A stretch of DNA of 64,000 bases from Agrostemma githago (lineage: Eukaryota; Streptophyta; Magnoliopsida; Caryophyllales; Caryophyllaceae): positions 53,272,898-53,336,897 of the forward strand of contig OY288250.1 in the NCBI GenBank assembly GCA_958450325.1, read 5' to 3'. The notes beneath the pieces are model-generated. The model was not told the DNA's origin. It saw only the letters and a list, made by a program, of their open reading frames with translations, and made no database searches. A program made the translations under genes and the position numbers. How positions within the stretch are numbered: position 1 is the first letter of the stretch; the number at the start of each line of letters is the position of its first letter. Positions 11,990-24,171 of the stretch are shown here, in pieces.

Positions 11990-12250
11990 CACTACAAGAG
12001 TACATCAATATGGAGACCAAATTAGCAACCGACTGATATTTAGTAGCAAAATATATTTTTTAGAGACCAATTTAGAGACTCGTTTGAAAATGATCTCTAA
12101 TTAAGAGACGCAAATTCTTTTGTATCTACTTTTGACGCTAAATTAGAGTCTAAATTTCATATGGTAGCTAATTATGTAGCAAAAGTTAATTATTGGCTAC
12201 CAATTATGGTTGGACTCTAATTTAGTATCTACTTATACTACTATTTCAAT
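11990..12250 (+). repeat. 5' terminal and subterminal repeat region of D
   Basis: After the terminal CACTACAAGA, copies of GAGACC, TTAGAGAC and TCTCTAA recur in both orientations up to about 12240. In CACTA elements such subterminal motifs bind the TNPA-type protein. Confidence 0.65.
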
Positions 12251-14462
12251 TAGGATAACAGTTAATATAATTAACCTAGTTAACCTCAAATTCCCCCACT
12301 CCTTAAAACCCATGACTCTCTTATAAAAACAAACACCTATAAAATTAACAACTCTAATCATAATTCATTCATAAATCTATAGAGAAGTTATTGAATTCCT
12401 TTCAAGGTTAGTACGTTACTTTTGTATTTTTTTCAATGTTCAGTATAATTGTTTGTTTTTTATGGTAGATATATAATTAATTGTTTGTTTCCATCATTTT
12501 CATTAGTTTCTATTAATTTTATTAATGTCTTTAGTTTTAATGGTGAAAGATTAAAGTAAACCCTAAGTACTTAACTACGGAGTAGCAAACAACTGTTCAG
12601 CATAGAATTAGGTTATGGGTTCCAATTCTTCACATCAAAAATTACTAAAACAAATATACTGTAAAAAAAAAAGTCGACTCCTAATTACTGTACATCTGTA
12701 CCCCTAGTCAATTTCCCCCAATTTTATTGTCATCAATTCCTTTCTCTCCTTCTACAACCTTCTGCCTGATTTCTTTAAAAAAAAATCGACGATAATGGAT
12801 AAAGCTATTGCTGCCTTCCGTAATATTAACAGCTGCGCTCAAAGCTGAGGGTAAGGATGAGATAGTTGATGGTGATATTAGGGTAGAGGGCGAGGGATCG
12901 ACATAGTAGAAGGACATGATGAGCGAGGATAGAAGGGGAGTAGAGGCGGTGGTGCTGAAACCATGTCTTTTCTAATTTTCTGTGAGTTGTTGTCGTGTTG
13001 GTATGTGTTCTTTTCTTGTCGGTATCATTCTTCATAGATAGAGGTTGTTGTTTCTGGGTAAATGATGAAGTCTTGTTGGCCAATTCATATGTGTAGCGGT
13101 CAAGATTTTGTGATGTCTTTGAATTCCAAGTTAGTGTTAGACCGTGTTAATCAGGGATTATAGTTTCTGGTTACATCAAACCTGGTTCATTCACGAGGTT
13201 CTTGAACCGTGTGTTTCACTGTCCAAATCCCCCAAAGCATAACAACGTCCCCATATACACCCCCCAAATCACATCCTCCCCTGTTCCTCCTCTTCACATC
13301 CCCAATTCTCAGTTCTCAGAAGAGTTAAAGAGAAATGATAGTTGAAGTGGTGAGTGAGTCCTAGATCAATCCGCTTCAAATTTTTACTGAAAATCGCAAT
13401 CACTACAGTATTTATGAAATATGAATGGCTCGTCTTTTGTATTGTATTGGTATTGGCATTGTGATTATTTTGAACGGTCTTTGGGCCGTCCTACACATCG
13501 TCGGCAAAGTCTCCGTCATGTGAGAGTGATAGTAACAACAGTGATATCTCTAAATACCATGGAGTCTACCAGTTGGTATAACGATCGCATTAGTGATTAC
13601 TTCTGTTACTTAGCTTAGCTTGATGACCGATTCAGCTTATTAGTAATTAGTAGTATGTTAGTTGTTTTCTTTGGAAGAAATCAATCGAAGAATATTACTG
13701 TGATCTTCATGTTGTGATTTTTACCAGGGGATATTGAAGTAAATATTCTGTATGATTATGTTGAATATAGAATATTGAAGTAAGATTAAGAAATCCCAAA
13801 TCCCCTACTATTGATTTACTTCAATATTCTTGTATGATTATATTGACGGTAGTCAATATAATTACTTCAATTTACTTCAATATTCCCGAAATCCCCTACT
13901 ATCAATATTCACGATATTGATTTACTTCAATATTCTTAATCATACAACCGAAATCCCCTGGCACTTCATTGAGTAAGAATATTCTGTATGTTGAATATAT
14001 TGAATATTTTCTCAAAACTTCAAACACTTCAAAATTTGTTAATTCCTTTGTTAATCACTCCGCAATTGTACTCGGGCTACAAGCAAATACCCTTTATTTT
14101 GTGTTTGTAAAAAAGTTAGTCCACTTCTTTCTTGAATCATGAAGTTAAAGTAATTTTATTTTCAATTGATTCTGACCGTTCACTATTTCTTTGGTATGAC
14201 AGATTGATTAAAGGCCTTTCAAAGTACGCAAATACTCAAATTATCATCACTGCATACAGGTATGACCATATACTAACTTAATTTTAGCGTCCACTTGTTT
14301 TAGAATGTTAATTTTTGATGCTACTTAATTTACCGTGAATCTTTTTTACGTCATGTATGTCCATGATGCTTTGTCTTATATTTATTATACAATTTACTCT
14401 TTCGTTTTAATAGATCAGATAACTTCTATAAATTTCAAGCTTGTCCTTGTTTCAGTGCAGTT
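12251..14462 (+). other. 5' leader region of D without a gene
   Basis: This AT-rich stretch precedes the transposase ATG and presumably holds the promoter and an untranslated leader. Short open frames here show no recognisable domain. Apart from the palindromic insertion at 13724-13961 nothing specific can be supported. Confidence 0.4.
13724..13961. mobile_element. small MITE-like inverted-repeat insertion in D
   Basis: The stretch begins CCAGGGGAT and ends ATCCCCTGG. Inside, GATTTACTTCAATATTC and its complement recur several times, so most of the 238 bp could fold back. No clear target duplication is visible, so it may instead be a local rearrangement. Confidence 0.35.
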
Positions 14463-17400
14463 ATGTCAGATCGTTCATGGATGTATAAAAGATTAAATGG
14501 AAAATATCTTTCAAATGACTTTGTTAAGGGAGTGGATGATTTTATTAAATTAGCATGTGCGCAACCGAGTTTTAATAAGTCCTCAAAATTGAAATGTCCT
14601 TGTGTTAAGTGTGACAATGGACCTTATTTGGACGTAGACACTATCAAGCTACATTTATATAAGGAAGGATTTTGTCCCAACTACACTTACTGGGTTTGTC
14701 ATGGTGAGAGTTTTCCAAAATCGAAAAATGTAGTCAAGGAGTCATCGTCGTCGTTTAGTGATCATTCTAATTCCTACCATGATATGATTATGGATGCATG
14801 GTCTTCTAATGTCGACGAAAATAGACAAGTAGTAGATGTAGTTGAAGAAGAACCTAATGCCGAATCAAAAATATTTTTTGATATGTTGAAAAGTGCTCAA
14901 GAACCTTTATATGAGGGGTGTAAGTTATCAATTTTAGAAGCCGCTTCAAGGCTCACAAACGTCAAATGTGAGTATAACATTCCTCATAGAGCCATAGATT
15001 ACATAGCTTTATTAATGAAGGATATGTGTCCGAGTGATAACAACATGATTGAAACTTACTCTAAAACAAAGAAATTGCTTGAAGGTCTTGAACTTCCACA
15101 TCAAAAAATTGATGTGTGTTCTAATGGTTGTATGTTGTTTTGGAATGAAGACAAAAACTTAAATCAATGTCGAATATGTAATAGTGCCCGATACAAGATG
15201 AATAAAGTCCCAGAAAAGGTATTAACATATTTGCCAATCACACCTAGATTGCAAAGAATGTATGCAACCAAGGGTGTTGCTGAAAATATGAGTTGGCACA
15301 CGAAAACCCCTACTAACAAAGGTCTAATGTCACACCCATCTGATGGCGAGGCTTGGCAAAATTTCAATGAAACATATCCCGAATTTTCGGCGGAGCCACG
15401 TAATTTTAGATTAGGGTTATGCACGGATGGGTTCACCCCCTTCGGAATGTCTGGGAAATCATATTCTTGTTGGCCAGTTATCTTAACTCCTTATAATTTA
15501 CCACCATCGATGTGTATGAAACGACAATTTATGTTTCTATCTTTGATAATTCCTGGTCCTAAAAGCCCTAAGGGGAACTTAGATGTGTACCTGCAACCCT
15601 TGATTGCGGAGCTCGACGATTTATGGAAAAAAGGTGCTTTAACCTATGATGTCTCCCAAAAAAACAATTTCTGTATGAAGGCAGCTATTATGTGGACTAT
15701 TAGTGATTTTCCGGCATATGGTATGTTGTCGGGATGGTCTACTGCAGGCAAATATGCATGTCCTTATTGCATGGAGAAAACTAATTCATTTTATCTTAAA
15801 CATGGTTCTAAGTACACATGGTTTGATTGTAATCGAAAATTTTTGCCTGAAGACCATGATTATAGATTAGATCGATCTGCATTCATAAAAAATAGGGTAG
15901 AAGCCTCTAGTCCACCACCAAGATTAAATGGTGAGGAGGTTTGGAAATGTGTCTCTAGTCTACCTAAGGGTACGGATGCTTCTTTTAAAAAACAGAATAC
16001 GGAAAATAAAAAGGATGGATGGAAAATGCAGAGCATTTTTTGGCAGCTCCCATATTGTCGTAAATTATTGATCAGACACAACCTAGATGTTATGCACATA
16101 GAAAAAAATGTATTCGATCAAATAATACACACACTAATGGAAGTAAAAGAAAAAACAAAGGACGCTATTAGTGCAAGAAAAGACATGGAAAGACATTGTA
16201 AACGTCGTAAACTGGATGTTGGAAGGACAGAAAATGCTACTGATGTTATGCCAAAAGCTCCATATGTCTTACACAAGGATCAAAAGAGAGTATTATGTGA
16301 ATGGATACAAGCCTTAAAGTTCCCAGATGGTTGTTCTTCTAACATAGGGAGGTGTGTAGATATGAAACATTATAAGCTTTTTGGATTAAAGAGTCATGAC
16401 TGTCATGTGTTTATGGAAAGATTGCTTCCTGTTGTTGTAAGGGAACTTCTTCCTCAGAATGTATGGAAAGCTTTGACCGAGATACGTCAATTTTGTAGGG
16501 ATATATGCCTCAGAGGTAACGGTTGAGGGTATGGTTCGTTTAGAGCGCAATATTCCTGAAATTCTTTGTAAGTTAGAGAAAATTTTCCCCCCTGCATTTT
16601 TCAATTCTATGGAGCATTTACCAATTCATTTGCCATATGAGGCAAAAGTGGGGGGACCAGTACATTATAGATGGATGTATCCATTTGAAAGGTTTCTATA
16701 TCATCTCAAAAGAAAAGACGGTAATAAAGCTCACGTAGAAGGTTCTATTTGCCAAGCATATTTAACGGAGGAGATATCCAATTTTTGTACCTACTATTTT
16801 GGCCCCAATGTAGACACAAAAGCAAGAGATTTGAGTCGTAATGCAAATGTCCCAAGTACTGATGAGCTGATAGACCCAAAATTACCGAAATTTTCCTCCC
16901 TAACATAGGATATGCTCCAACTAAAGGAAAAACAAAGTATTTGGACGATCGAGACTATCTTAGTGTTCATGGATATATCCTTTCAAATTGTGGTATTTTA
17001 ACAGAATATGAAAGGACTACTTAATTTAAGCTTCATAATATATTTTTATTATTAATAAGGTTTATTTATTACTAGTATATTTTTATCTAATTTCTTGCAT
17101 TTCTTCCTATCTAATAGGGAATTTAAAGCAGCTTTGACTCATAGATATCCCCTCATGACAGAGAATTCGATGTGTAGTAAGTTTGATAATGAATTCCCAT
17201 CATGGTTAAAAACACATGTAAGTAAGCATTTAATAAAACTTGATATATTAATAATTATAGATAAATCAATAATGATGGATGCATTTAATTAATGTAGGTT
17301 TCTAGCTCAAATACAAATGATGATTTAGTAAGAGCTCTTGCATTAGGTCCAAGTAGAGAGGTGCAAATTTGGAACCGTTGTTATGTAAATGGTTTTAACT

Positions 17401-18051
17401 TTCATACTTTTGAGTATGGAAAGAATAAGAGCACAATGAATTATGGTGTGTGTGTGTTAAGAGCCAGCAAGGAGTGGGATATTACGGCATCCTCCAGGAG
17501 GTCATTGAACTGGTGTATTATGGGAAAGAAAGATCGTATAAAACGATCGTGTTCAAATGTGATTGGATGGATTCAGGAAGGGGTACAGTTGTGCACAATC
17601 ATTACAAACTTGTAGACGTTAATCATACTTTGAAATACCCGAAGTATGACCCTTTCGTTTTGGCCCTCCAAGTTGAGCAAGTGTGCTTTTCACCTTATCC
17701 TAGTACAAAAAAGATAAAAATAATTGGTGGGCTGTGTTTAAAGTCAAAGCTAGATCAACTATCGAGACAAATACAGAACGAGCCGCATTTCAAGAGGGAA
17801 TAGTTGAAGATCCACCTTCCTTATCAGATATTCTTGTGGAAGAACCTATGGAAAGCCGATATGATGATGATATGACAGTAGATTTACAAGAATTGGGAGA
17901 CAATGAAGAAGAGAAAGGACTTGACAATGAAGAAGAAGGTGAAGCCGATTCATCTGACACTGACGAAGATGAAGACCGTTATGTAGATTACCTCGAGTTT
18001 GATGATGACGACGATGGTGATAGTGATAACAAGGCAGACACGGCGAAATAA
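14463..18051 (+). pseudogene. TNP2-like CACTA transposase, frameshifted
   Basis: The protein starts MSDRSWMYKR and has the layout of plant TNP2-like transposases. An N-terminal transposase-associated domain occupies about residues 1-90 with a Cys/His-rich CPCVKC segment. The transposase_21-type core follows (LDVYLQPLIAELDDLW; HNLDVMHIEKNVFDQ). After it come the DUF4218-like part (FFNSMEHLPIHLPYEAKVGG) and the DUF4216-like part (WNRCYVNGFNFHTFEYG), then a long acidic C-terminus ending near 18051. Two introns are likely: one ending at 17117 and one at 17218-17297 (GT...AG). Frameshifts are visible near 16500, 16905, 17447 (a GT-repeat slip) and 17712 (an A-run), so no full-length product is expected. 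The role would be to cut and join element ends. Confidence 0.88.
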
Positions 18052-18289
18052 TACTAGATAGAAATTAGTTTATTTTTTCCTTCATTTTTTTTTGCTTTAG
18101 TGGACATTATTTGTTTTTGATATACACTTCTATAATGCTATTTAATTTTTTGATGAAGTACATTCTTATCGTTTTTGGTTATTAACTTGTTAGTGGTGTA
18201 AACTTTCAAGATCGAGTCCTTAATTTTTTATGAAATGTGTCAAAGTCACTGATCCTTCCCGTCATTTTAATCATAATTTGTTGATGTAG
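18052..18289 (+). other. spacer between the two transposase genes of D
   Basis: No coding potential is seen. The stretch is AT-rich and separates the TNP2-like stop from the TNPA-like ATG at 18290. It could hold the terminator of the first gene or be an intron of a joint transcript, as TNPA and TNPD are alternatively spliced in En/Spm. Confidence 0.3.
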
Positions 18290-20031
18290 ATGGCCCCTAC
18301 CAACTCAAGATTAGGCAGGAGTTCTGCCCACACTGAAACAGATGATGATGAAACGCAAGCCCCGACTGACGAAGAAGTGAATGAAGAAGTTGACGACGAG
18401 GAATCTGACAGCGAAGACGATTCAACAAAGGGGCCAAAGGAACTCAAACCTGGTGTGCTATGGTAAACTATTTTAAGAATTAGACGAATTATAGTTGTGA
18501 TTCATCCAAGCTTTGTACATTATATATATTTATTACTCGTATTTAGTTTTACATGATTCCAAGCTCCCCTTTGTTTTTAATATACTGTATTCAACTTAAA
18601 ATAAGTCTTTTTATGTAATGCGTCAGGTTTGACTATGGCATTGTTGTACGTGGCGTCAGCAAAAGTATTAAGAGGCATTTCGAAAAAGCGTGCACTTGCT
18701 GGAAAAATGCTGATGAAGAAGAAAAAAGTTTGTGGTGGGATATCTTTAAGGTACATGACTACATGTATATGTTATAACATACACGATTACGATTTTAGCC
18801 GTAATCACTTAGTAGGTAGTTGTTTCATTTGCCAAAAGTCAAATAGATGATTTATTATTCAAGTCTTTCATAACTAATGAGGTAACTAATTAATTTCTCA
18901 GTCTCGTTTTACTTGGGACCCAAGTCTTGAGGATGATGTTAAGGAGGCATTTGATAAAACTGCTGCAAAGCGCCTTAGGGACATGGTGTATAAGGCAATG
19001 CTATCCAAAAAATGCCCAAAATGGATGAGCAAAGAGGTCAGGAAGAATATCAGGAAGATGAGACATACACCTGAATTTAAAACGAGATCTAATCAAGCAT
19101 CTAAGAATAAGAAGGGACCAAACAAGGGTATTGCACATATCCAAGGCTCGGTGTCAGCTCGAGAGTTAGCGCGACGTCATGTAAGTACATACTTAAACAA
19201 GAATTGTCTAAAATATTTTGTATTTATTATTGATTCACATCTATACTGATTCAATTTTTTAATATGTTATACAAAGTACGATAAACACAAAGAGATTCTT
19301 ACACCCGCTGAATGGTTTCGCAAAACTCATATGAAAGAAGATGGAGATTGGGTGGACGACAAAGCGAAAAATGTTTGGGTAAACCATCTAACTTAATTCT
19401 TAATTTTGTGTGAATTTTTATATGGACCATCGTTGTCATACCGTGATATAGTTTTGCCTGTTTGTTGTACAATGGCTGGTATTAGTGCACTGATATATTA
19501 TGGTGTGCTTGGTAAATTGAGTTTGAGTTGAGGATTACAATGGTTCTTTTTTGTTTGAGTCCACTTTAGTGACTCAATGTTCGTACGCCCATGACAACTT
19601 TGATTTCCATGCAGATGGCCTATGAGAGAAAGGCCGGAGAACCTCTAAGTAAGGAAGACAACGATGCTTATTTAGAGGCCGCAGGTGGCTTCAATAAAGA
19701 TGGTAGTGTTTATGGGATGGGTAACTTGTCCGAATTCTTCTATCCACTCCCGGAGTTAAGTAAAACCAAGAAGGAATTACCTTCTACAAGCATTGTTGTA
19801 CAACTTGAGGAACAACTCGTGGATACAAAACAACAACTTAAGGCAACACAAGAAGAACTCAAGTCTACCCAAGAAGAATGGAAGAAGTACAAAGAGAAAA
19901 GTGAAGAAGAGAAAGTTGAATTTCAACAAATGCTATTAGATTTCAAGAAGGAAATGGCTCATATGTCTGAGGCACTTCATTGCAGTGATTTCTCTATCAA
20001 GACTCCGGATTTTCTGTCTCAAGGCCAATAG
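18290..20031 (+). CDS. TNPA-like protein (transposase_24 / Ptta family) of element D, five exons
   Basis: Five exons can be joined with GT...AG borders and continuous frame: 18290-18462, 18627-18750, 18902-19180, 19277-19378 and 19615-20031. They give 364 residues and a TAG stop. Exon 1 is very acidic (runs of Asp and Glu). The middle exons carry the family core (WFDYGIV, FTWDPSLEDDVKEAFDK, and WFRKTHMKEDGDWV). Exon 5 encodes a coiled coil of about 60 residues rich in Glu, Lys and Gln. In the En/Spm system the TNPA protein binds subterminal motifs and brings the ends together. The gene lies just upstream of the 3' subterminal repeats and shows no stop or frameshift, unlike its TNP2-like neighbour. 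The exon borders are read by eye. Confidence 0.75.
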
Positions 20032-20802
20032 TTTCTTTATTTGCTTTTAGTTATTTGATACATCGCTGAGATATTGAACTTATTAAGCGCATATGTTTGT
20101 ATTTTGGTTTTTGAGACTCCGGTTTTATAAGATTTCTGTATTTGCTTTTAATTATTGAAATGCTTATTTTGATTCATTTTTTAAATGATTTTGTATGTAT
20201 TTTCCAGTACAATATTGCTACTAAAAGAAGAGTATTTAATCAATGAGACAATTTTTAGCTACGAAGCCTTTTGGATGCAATTTTAGCTACAAATAGAATA
20301 TCAGTCTCGAGATGGAGACAGTTTTTAGCTATAAGCCTTTGGACGCAATTTTAGTTACAGGTGAATTAACAGTCTCAAGACGGTGACAATATTTGGCTAC
20401 TAATTTTAGCTACTAATCATCGTGTTACTAGCTAAATTAGCTATTCATTAGTTAGTCTCAATATTAGTCGCTTTTTAAGCTACGCCATAATGTTGGTATC
20501 TAATTCAGCTACCGATGAGTTAGTCTCAAAAGTGGTCACTTTTTAGCTACGGTATTATTGTTAGTAGCTGATTTAGCTACTTATTAGTTAGTCTCCAAGT
20601 CCGTAGCAACGTTAGCTACAATATTTCCGTCTCCAATTCTCTCGCTACAGATAGTCGCTAAAATGGTAGCTAAATTAGCGACAAGGACTTTAGAGACGGA
20701 CAGCCTATAGTCTCAAAGTTAGTCTCTAATGCATATTAGAGACCGAAATGTTGTGTTTTGCTACTGATTATTCGGTAGCTATATTGTGTCAATCTTGTAG
20801 TG
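20032..20802 (+). repeat. 3' subterminal repeat region and terminus of D
   Basis: From about 20260 on, motifs such as TTTTAGCTAC, AGTCTCAA and TTAGAGAC recur in both orientations up to the terminal TCTTGTAGTG. The first 200 bases are the 3' untranslated region of the TNPA-like gene. Confidence 0.65.
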
Positions 20803-21567
20803 TGGGCAGATATTTTCCACGGCAGATTATCGTGATGTAGAGAGCCATGTTGTGGGATGGCCCAAATGATGGCAGATCAGCATTGGAGAAGGTGATGAGC
20901 GGGCCTTCTTCTTTTGCTTTCCCCTTTAGGTGGGGCAGAACCGTGGCTACCATTTCGGCTGAAGTAGCCATAGAGTCGATCTTGACTTGGTCGAGGGCCT
21001 TAGTGAGTGCCTCTCGATGTTCCTGAGAGCTAACTAGGAGTTGCCATATAGAGAGGTCAACTCGAGTCTTGCTCAGCTGCTTCACCAGAGCCTTTTCAGT
21101 AGTTGGCGGCTCCTCCGGGACGACCTCTGCCTTAGGTGGCGGCTCGGTGATGATGAGGGCGTGACTTCTGGTTAAGGCCTTGGACTTAACCTTCTGGATC
21201 TCCTCGGGCGTGATAGGGACGGCTTCTTGATAAGTGTAGTTTGTAGTGTCTGTTTTACTGTGTTTTGGTCCCATTTTCCTTGTGGAATCGCTCCTTGGGA
21301 GCGGTTTATGGGTTTCTTATGCTTCCTTTAGTTAGTTTTAGGTTCCCGAGACCGATTTGGAAGAGTTGGAGCAATTCCGACTCGATACATACACATTTTG
21401 GAGCCAACGGAGTAAAGGAACGATGACTCGATGCCTTGGAATCGATCCCGAGACCTCGGGACCCAATCCCGAGCCTCCGAGACCCGAGCCCGAGTCCCGA
21501 GAATCGACGAGATACCCATGAGAGGCAAGGAGGGACCAAAAAGCTCTTAAGAGAGGCCTACAAGACC

Positions 21568-21733
21568 CATCCCGTTCGGGAAGGCCTCATCCCGTTCGGG
21601 ATGGGGTGCACGTTAAAGGGTGCTGCTGTGGGCCCGTCCCGGTCGGGATGACAGGCCATCCCGGTCGGGACCAACCTGTCCCGGTCGGGATGACAGGCCG
21701 TCCCGTTCGGGACCAACCCGTCTCGGTCGGGAC
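21568..21733. repeat. TCCCGNNCGGGA palindrome array in solo LTR H
   Basis: Seven copies of TCCCGGTCGGGA or TCCCGTTCGGGA (one with TCTCG) lie upstream of the TATA box. The last five start at 21637, 21659, 21679, 21701 and 21721, which are steps of 22, 20, 22 and 20 bp. Flanking bases often extend the symmetry (ATCCC...GGGAT). Confidence 0.8.
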
Positions 21734-21787
21734 GGGGGTGCTGCAGCCCGTGTCCTCTTGTTTTCTTCTCCCTTGTTATTGTAACCC

Positions 21788-21795
21788 TATAAATA
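21788..21795 (+). promoter_or_regulatory. TATA box of solo LTR H
   Basis: TATAAATA follows the palindrome array by about 55 bp, in the orientation set by the TG...CA ends and by similarity to the LTR of G. Confidence 0.6.
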
Positions 21796-24171
21796 CTCAT
21801 CCTCTTGTTATCTTATGTTATGCACTTCATTAGACATTAAACCCTAGACTACTTTAGGTTAGATTAGATTAGATTAGTGTAGATTAGTCGGTAATTAGTC
21901 CTTAATCTTAGTTTACTCTTGTATTATTGGATCTCTTGAAGAATCCATCCAAGATTGACAACCTTGGTGGAATTATTTGGGTTTTCTTCTATACAAGTGT
22001 TCTCATTTTCATCCTTTGTAGTTGGTATAATCTTTCCTTTCTCTTTTCCTTTAATCTTTCATGTTTAATCTTCCAAGTTCTAATCTTTGATTGTTGTTTA
22101 TTGTTCTTGCTAGTATCTTTATGTATGTTTTGATGTTTATGTTGATTCCTCTTGTTCTTGTTAGTATTAGTTTGATTATGTTAGAGTAGTGTTCTTGCTA
22201 GGGTTAGTAGGGTGATTAGGGTGTTAATTGGGTGATTAAGGGATTGTTGGAGATGTTGGTGGAAGATTTGGGTTTCCTGTTGGTTTGATGCATATCACAT
22301 GTTTGTTGAATTGCTTGAATGACTAGTATGTGCATATGCTTGTTTTTCTTGCCTTTCTCTTGTGGGCGATAGTTTGTTTGTGGGTTCGGTTCCCTCACTA
22401 AGTTGCGAGAGCCCGATGAGGACGACCCCTAGGTCGGTCTAAGTAGCGAGAGCCCGGATGCGACCTAGGCCACCATAGCGCGCTAGAACCCCGTTTGTCA
22501 TGTGTGTCGCCGAGATGGGTTATAGGATGAACCTCTAGGTAGGCCTAAGTTGCGAGAGCCCGGACCAACCTAGATTACCCTACTACCTCCTTCGCTCTAG
22601 TTATCCCTTGACCATTCCATTACCCCTTTGACCCCGACCTAATCCTAGCCCGTTTCTTTGTTTGCTTTCTCCAGCACCTTAGTCTTAGTCTAGCTTTCTC
22701 CCCTTCTATCATTCTCTAGTTTAGCGTAGCTCGTTGACTTAGTCTTGTTCTTAGGCCGACCTAGTCTAGGTTATACATTACCGTCCCCGTGGATTCGACC
22801 CGACTTGCCCTATCTACCGTAGGAATAGCCGGTTATTTTATTGACAGTTGGGATTCCACGACAAATCTCTGCCATCACTTCTCCCTTAGTAAGATAGACG
22901 TCGTCTTCATCATCGCACCAGATCCCGTTAATTTGCGGGCTAAACGGGGAAATGAGATGTGAACAGTCTATAACTTCCCCGGAAAAGTTGGCGTGAGTGG
23001 CCAACGGGTTGTCTTTGTTGTTGGGCTTACCTCCAGGTAAGGGGATTTTCCCGCTTTCGATGAGATCCTGGATAAGATGCTTCAGTTTCCAGCATTTTTC
23101 GGTGTCGTGTCCCTTACCCTGATGGTATTTGCAGTAGGCTTGGGCGTCGTAGAATTTGGAGCGACGCTCAACTGGAGGATCGGGTGTTGGGCCTATCGGG
23201 GCGATGAGGCCTTTTGATGAGAGCCTTTGTAAGGCATTCGCATAGGTAGTACCTATGTCGGTGAATACTCGGGGCGTGGCATTCTTCTTGGACGGGTTAT
23301 CAAGTAGATTTACCTCGTCAAAAATGCTACGAGTAGCAGCGGCGGATGTGGGCTTGCTTGTTGATGAGCTGGCCCCTTGATATCCCTTGGTGGAGGCCTT
23401 AGTGAGGCTTTCCATCCTTAGATCATCCTCGATTCTCGTTCCCATTTCGGTTAGGATCGCGAAACTAGGTATGGTGGCGTACCGGAGATGGATCCGGTAG
23501 GCGGGCAGGAGATTCTTGACAAAGGCTTCAACTAGGACCTTTTCACTGGGCTTATCGACCAGTTTGACGCTTTCAGCCCTCCAGTGTTGAAGGTACTTTG
23601 TAAACCCCTCCTTTGGTTCCTGGGCCATTACTTCCAGGGTGCGCATCGTAGTTTGGATCTCCGCATTGTCGGCGTAGTTCCGAGCGAATTCCGTTGCTAC
23701 GTCGTCCCAAGAGTTGTATTTCTTGGCATCGAGCTTATAGAACCAGGCTTTCGGGTGCTTCTCTAACGAGGAGGCAAACAGATGCTTGAACATGTCTGAC
23801 TTGACTCCTTTTAGGGCCATAAACTCTTTGAAGGCCCGGATATGTAATACCGGGTCTTCGGTTCCGTCGAACATCGGGAGGCCTGTCAAGTTGAGATTGG
23901 CAGGCAGTTGGTCGGTCAGGGGAGAATATGTTCGGGCATTCTCCGTATGGATCGAGTTGTGGGTCGACAAATGGACCTGCTCTTGCAGTTTGAGGACTGC
24001 GCTAGTCAATTTGGCTAAAGGCTCATGAGCTTCATCTTCACCCTTCGGCTTGTCCTGTTCTATGGCGCTAACCCGGGTAACAATGGCGATCTGGTTGCCC
24101 CTGATTTGGTCGAGCTGTTCTTGGATCTTAGCCAAAGAGGTGTTCAGTTGGTCGATAGCGTCCTTAGTCAT

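Larger units (their letters stand above)
11990..20802 (+). mobile_element. CACTA (En/Spm-type) DNA transposon D
   Basis: The element begins CACTACAAGA and ends TCTTGTAGTG, a 10-bp terminal inverted repeat. It is flanked by the 3-bp target duplication TGG (11987-11989 and 20803-20805), as expected for CACTA elements. Removing it and one TGG rejoins gag-pol of element A and aligns it to B. Subterminal regions at both ends are rich in short motifs in both orientations (TTAGAGAC, TAGCTAC). Inside are a TNP2-like transposase gene with frameshifts and a TNPA-like gene that looks intact. Confidence 0.95.
21228..22877 (+). mobile_element. solo LTR H (Athila-like) inserted in gag of element A
   Basis: This 1650-bp sequence starts TGATAAGTG, ends GCCATCA and is flanked by the perfect 5-bp duplication CTTCT (21223-21227 and 22878-22882). 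No internal region is present, so it is a solo LTR left by recombination between two LTRs. Its 3' part (GGATTCGACCCGACTT) matches the LTR of element G at 31729 and 38586. A TATA box lies at 21788-21795, just after a palindrome array. Short open frames here are not genes. Confidence 0.9.
7392..24171 (-). pseudogene. gag-pol polyprotein of element A, broken by two insertions and several lesions
   Basis: The reading frame starts at the ATG at 24171 and is found in three blocks: 24171-22878 (gag with zinc knuckle), 21227-20803 (end of gag) and 11989-7392 (protease, reverse transcriptase, two RNase H domains, integrase). H separates the first two blocks and D the last two. D sits immediately before the protease motif DDGSAVN. 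Other lesions relative to element B are a frameshift near 11170-11240, a one-base deletion near 10600 and a TGA replacing a Gly codon at 8223-8225 in integrase. About 20 codons after the protease are missing. Reverse transcriptase keeps YVDDM and integrase keeps its DHGT motif. A Ser-Glu tract near 11000 matches one in B. Confidence 0.9.

Noticed and set aside
21568..21733. CRISPR-like array of regularly spaced palindromes
   Set aside because: There are no unique spacers of constant length and no cas genes. The array lies in a plant LTR upstream of its TATA box.
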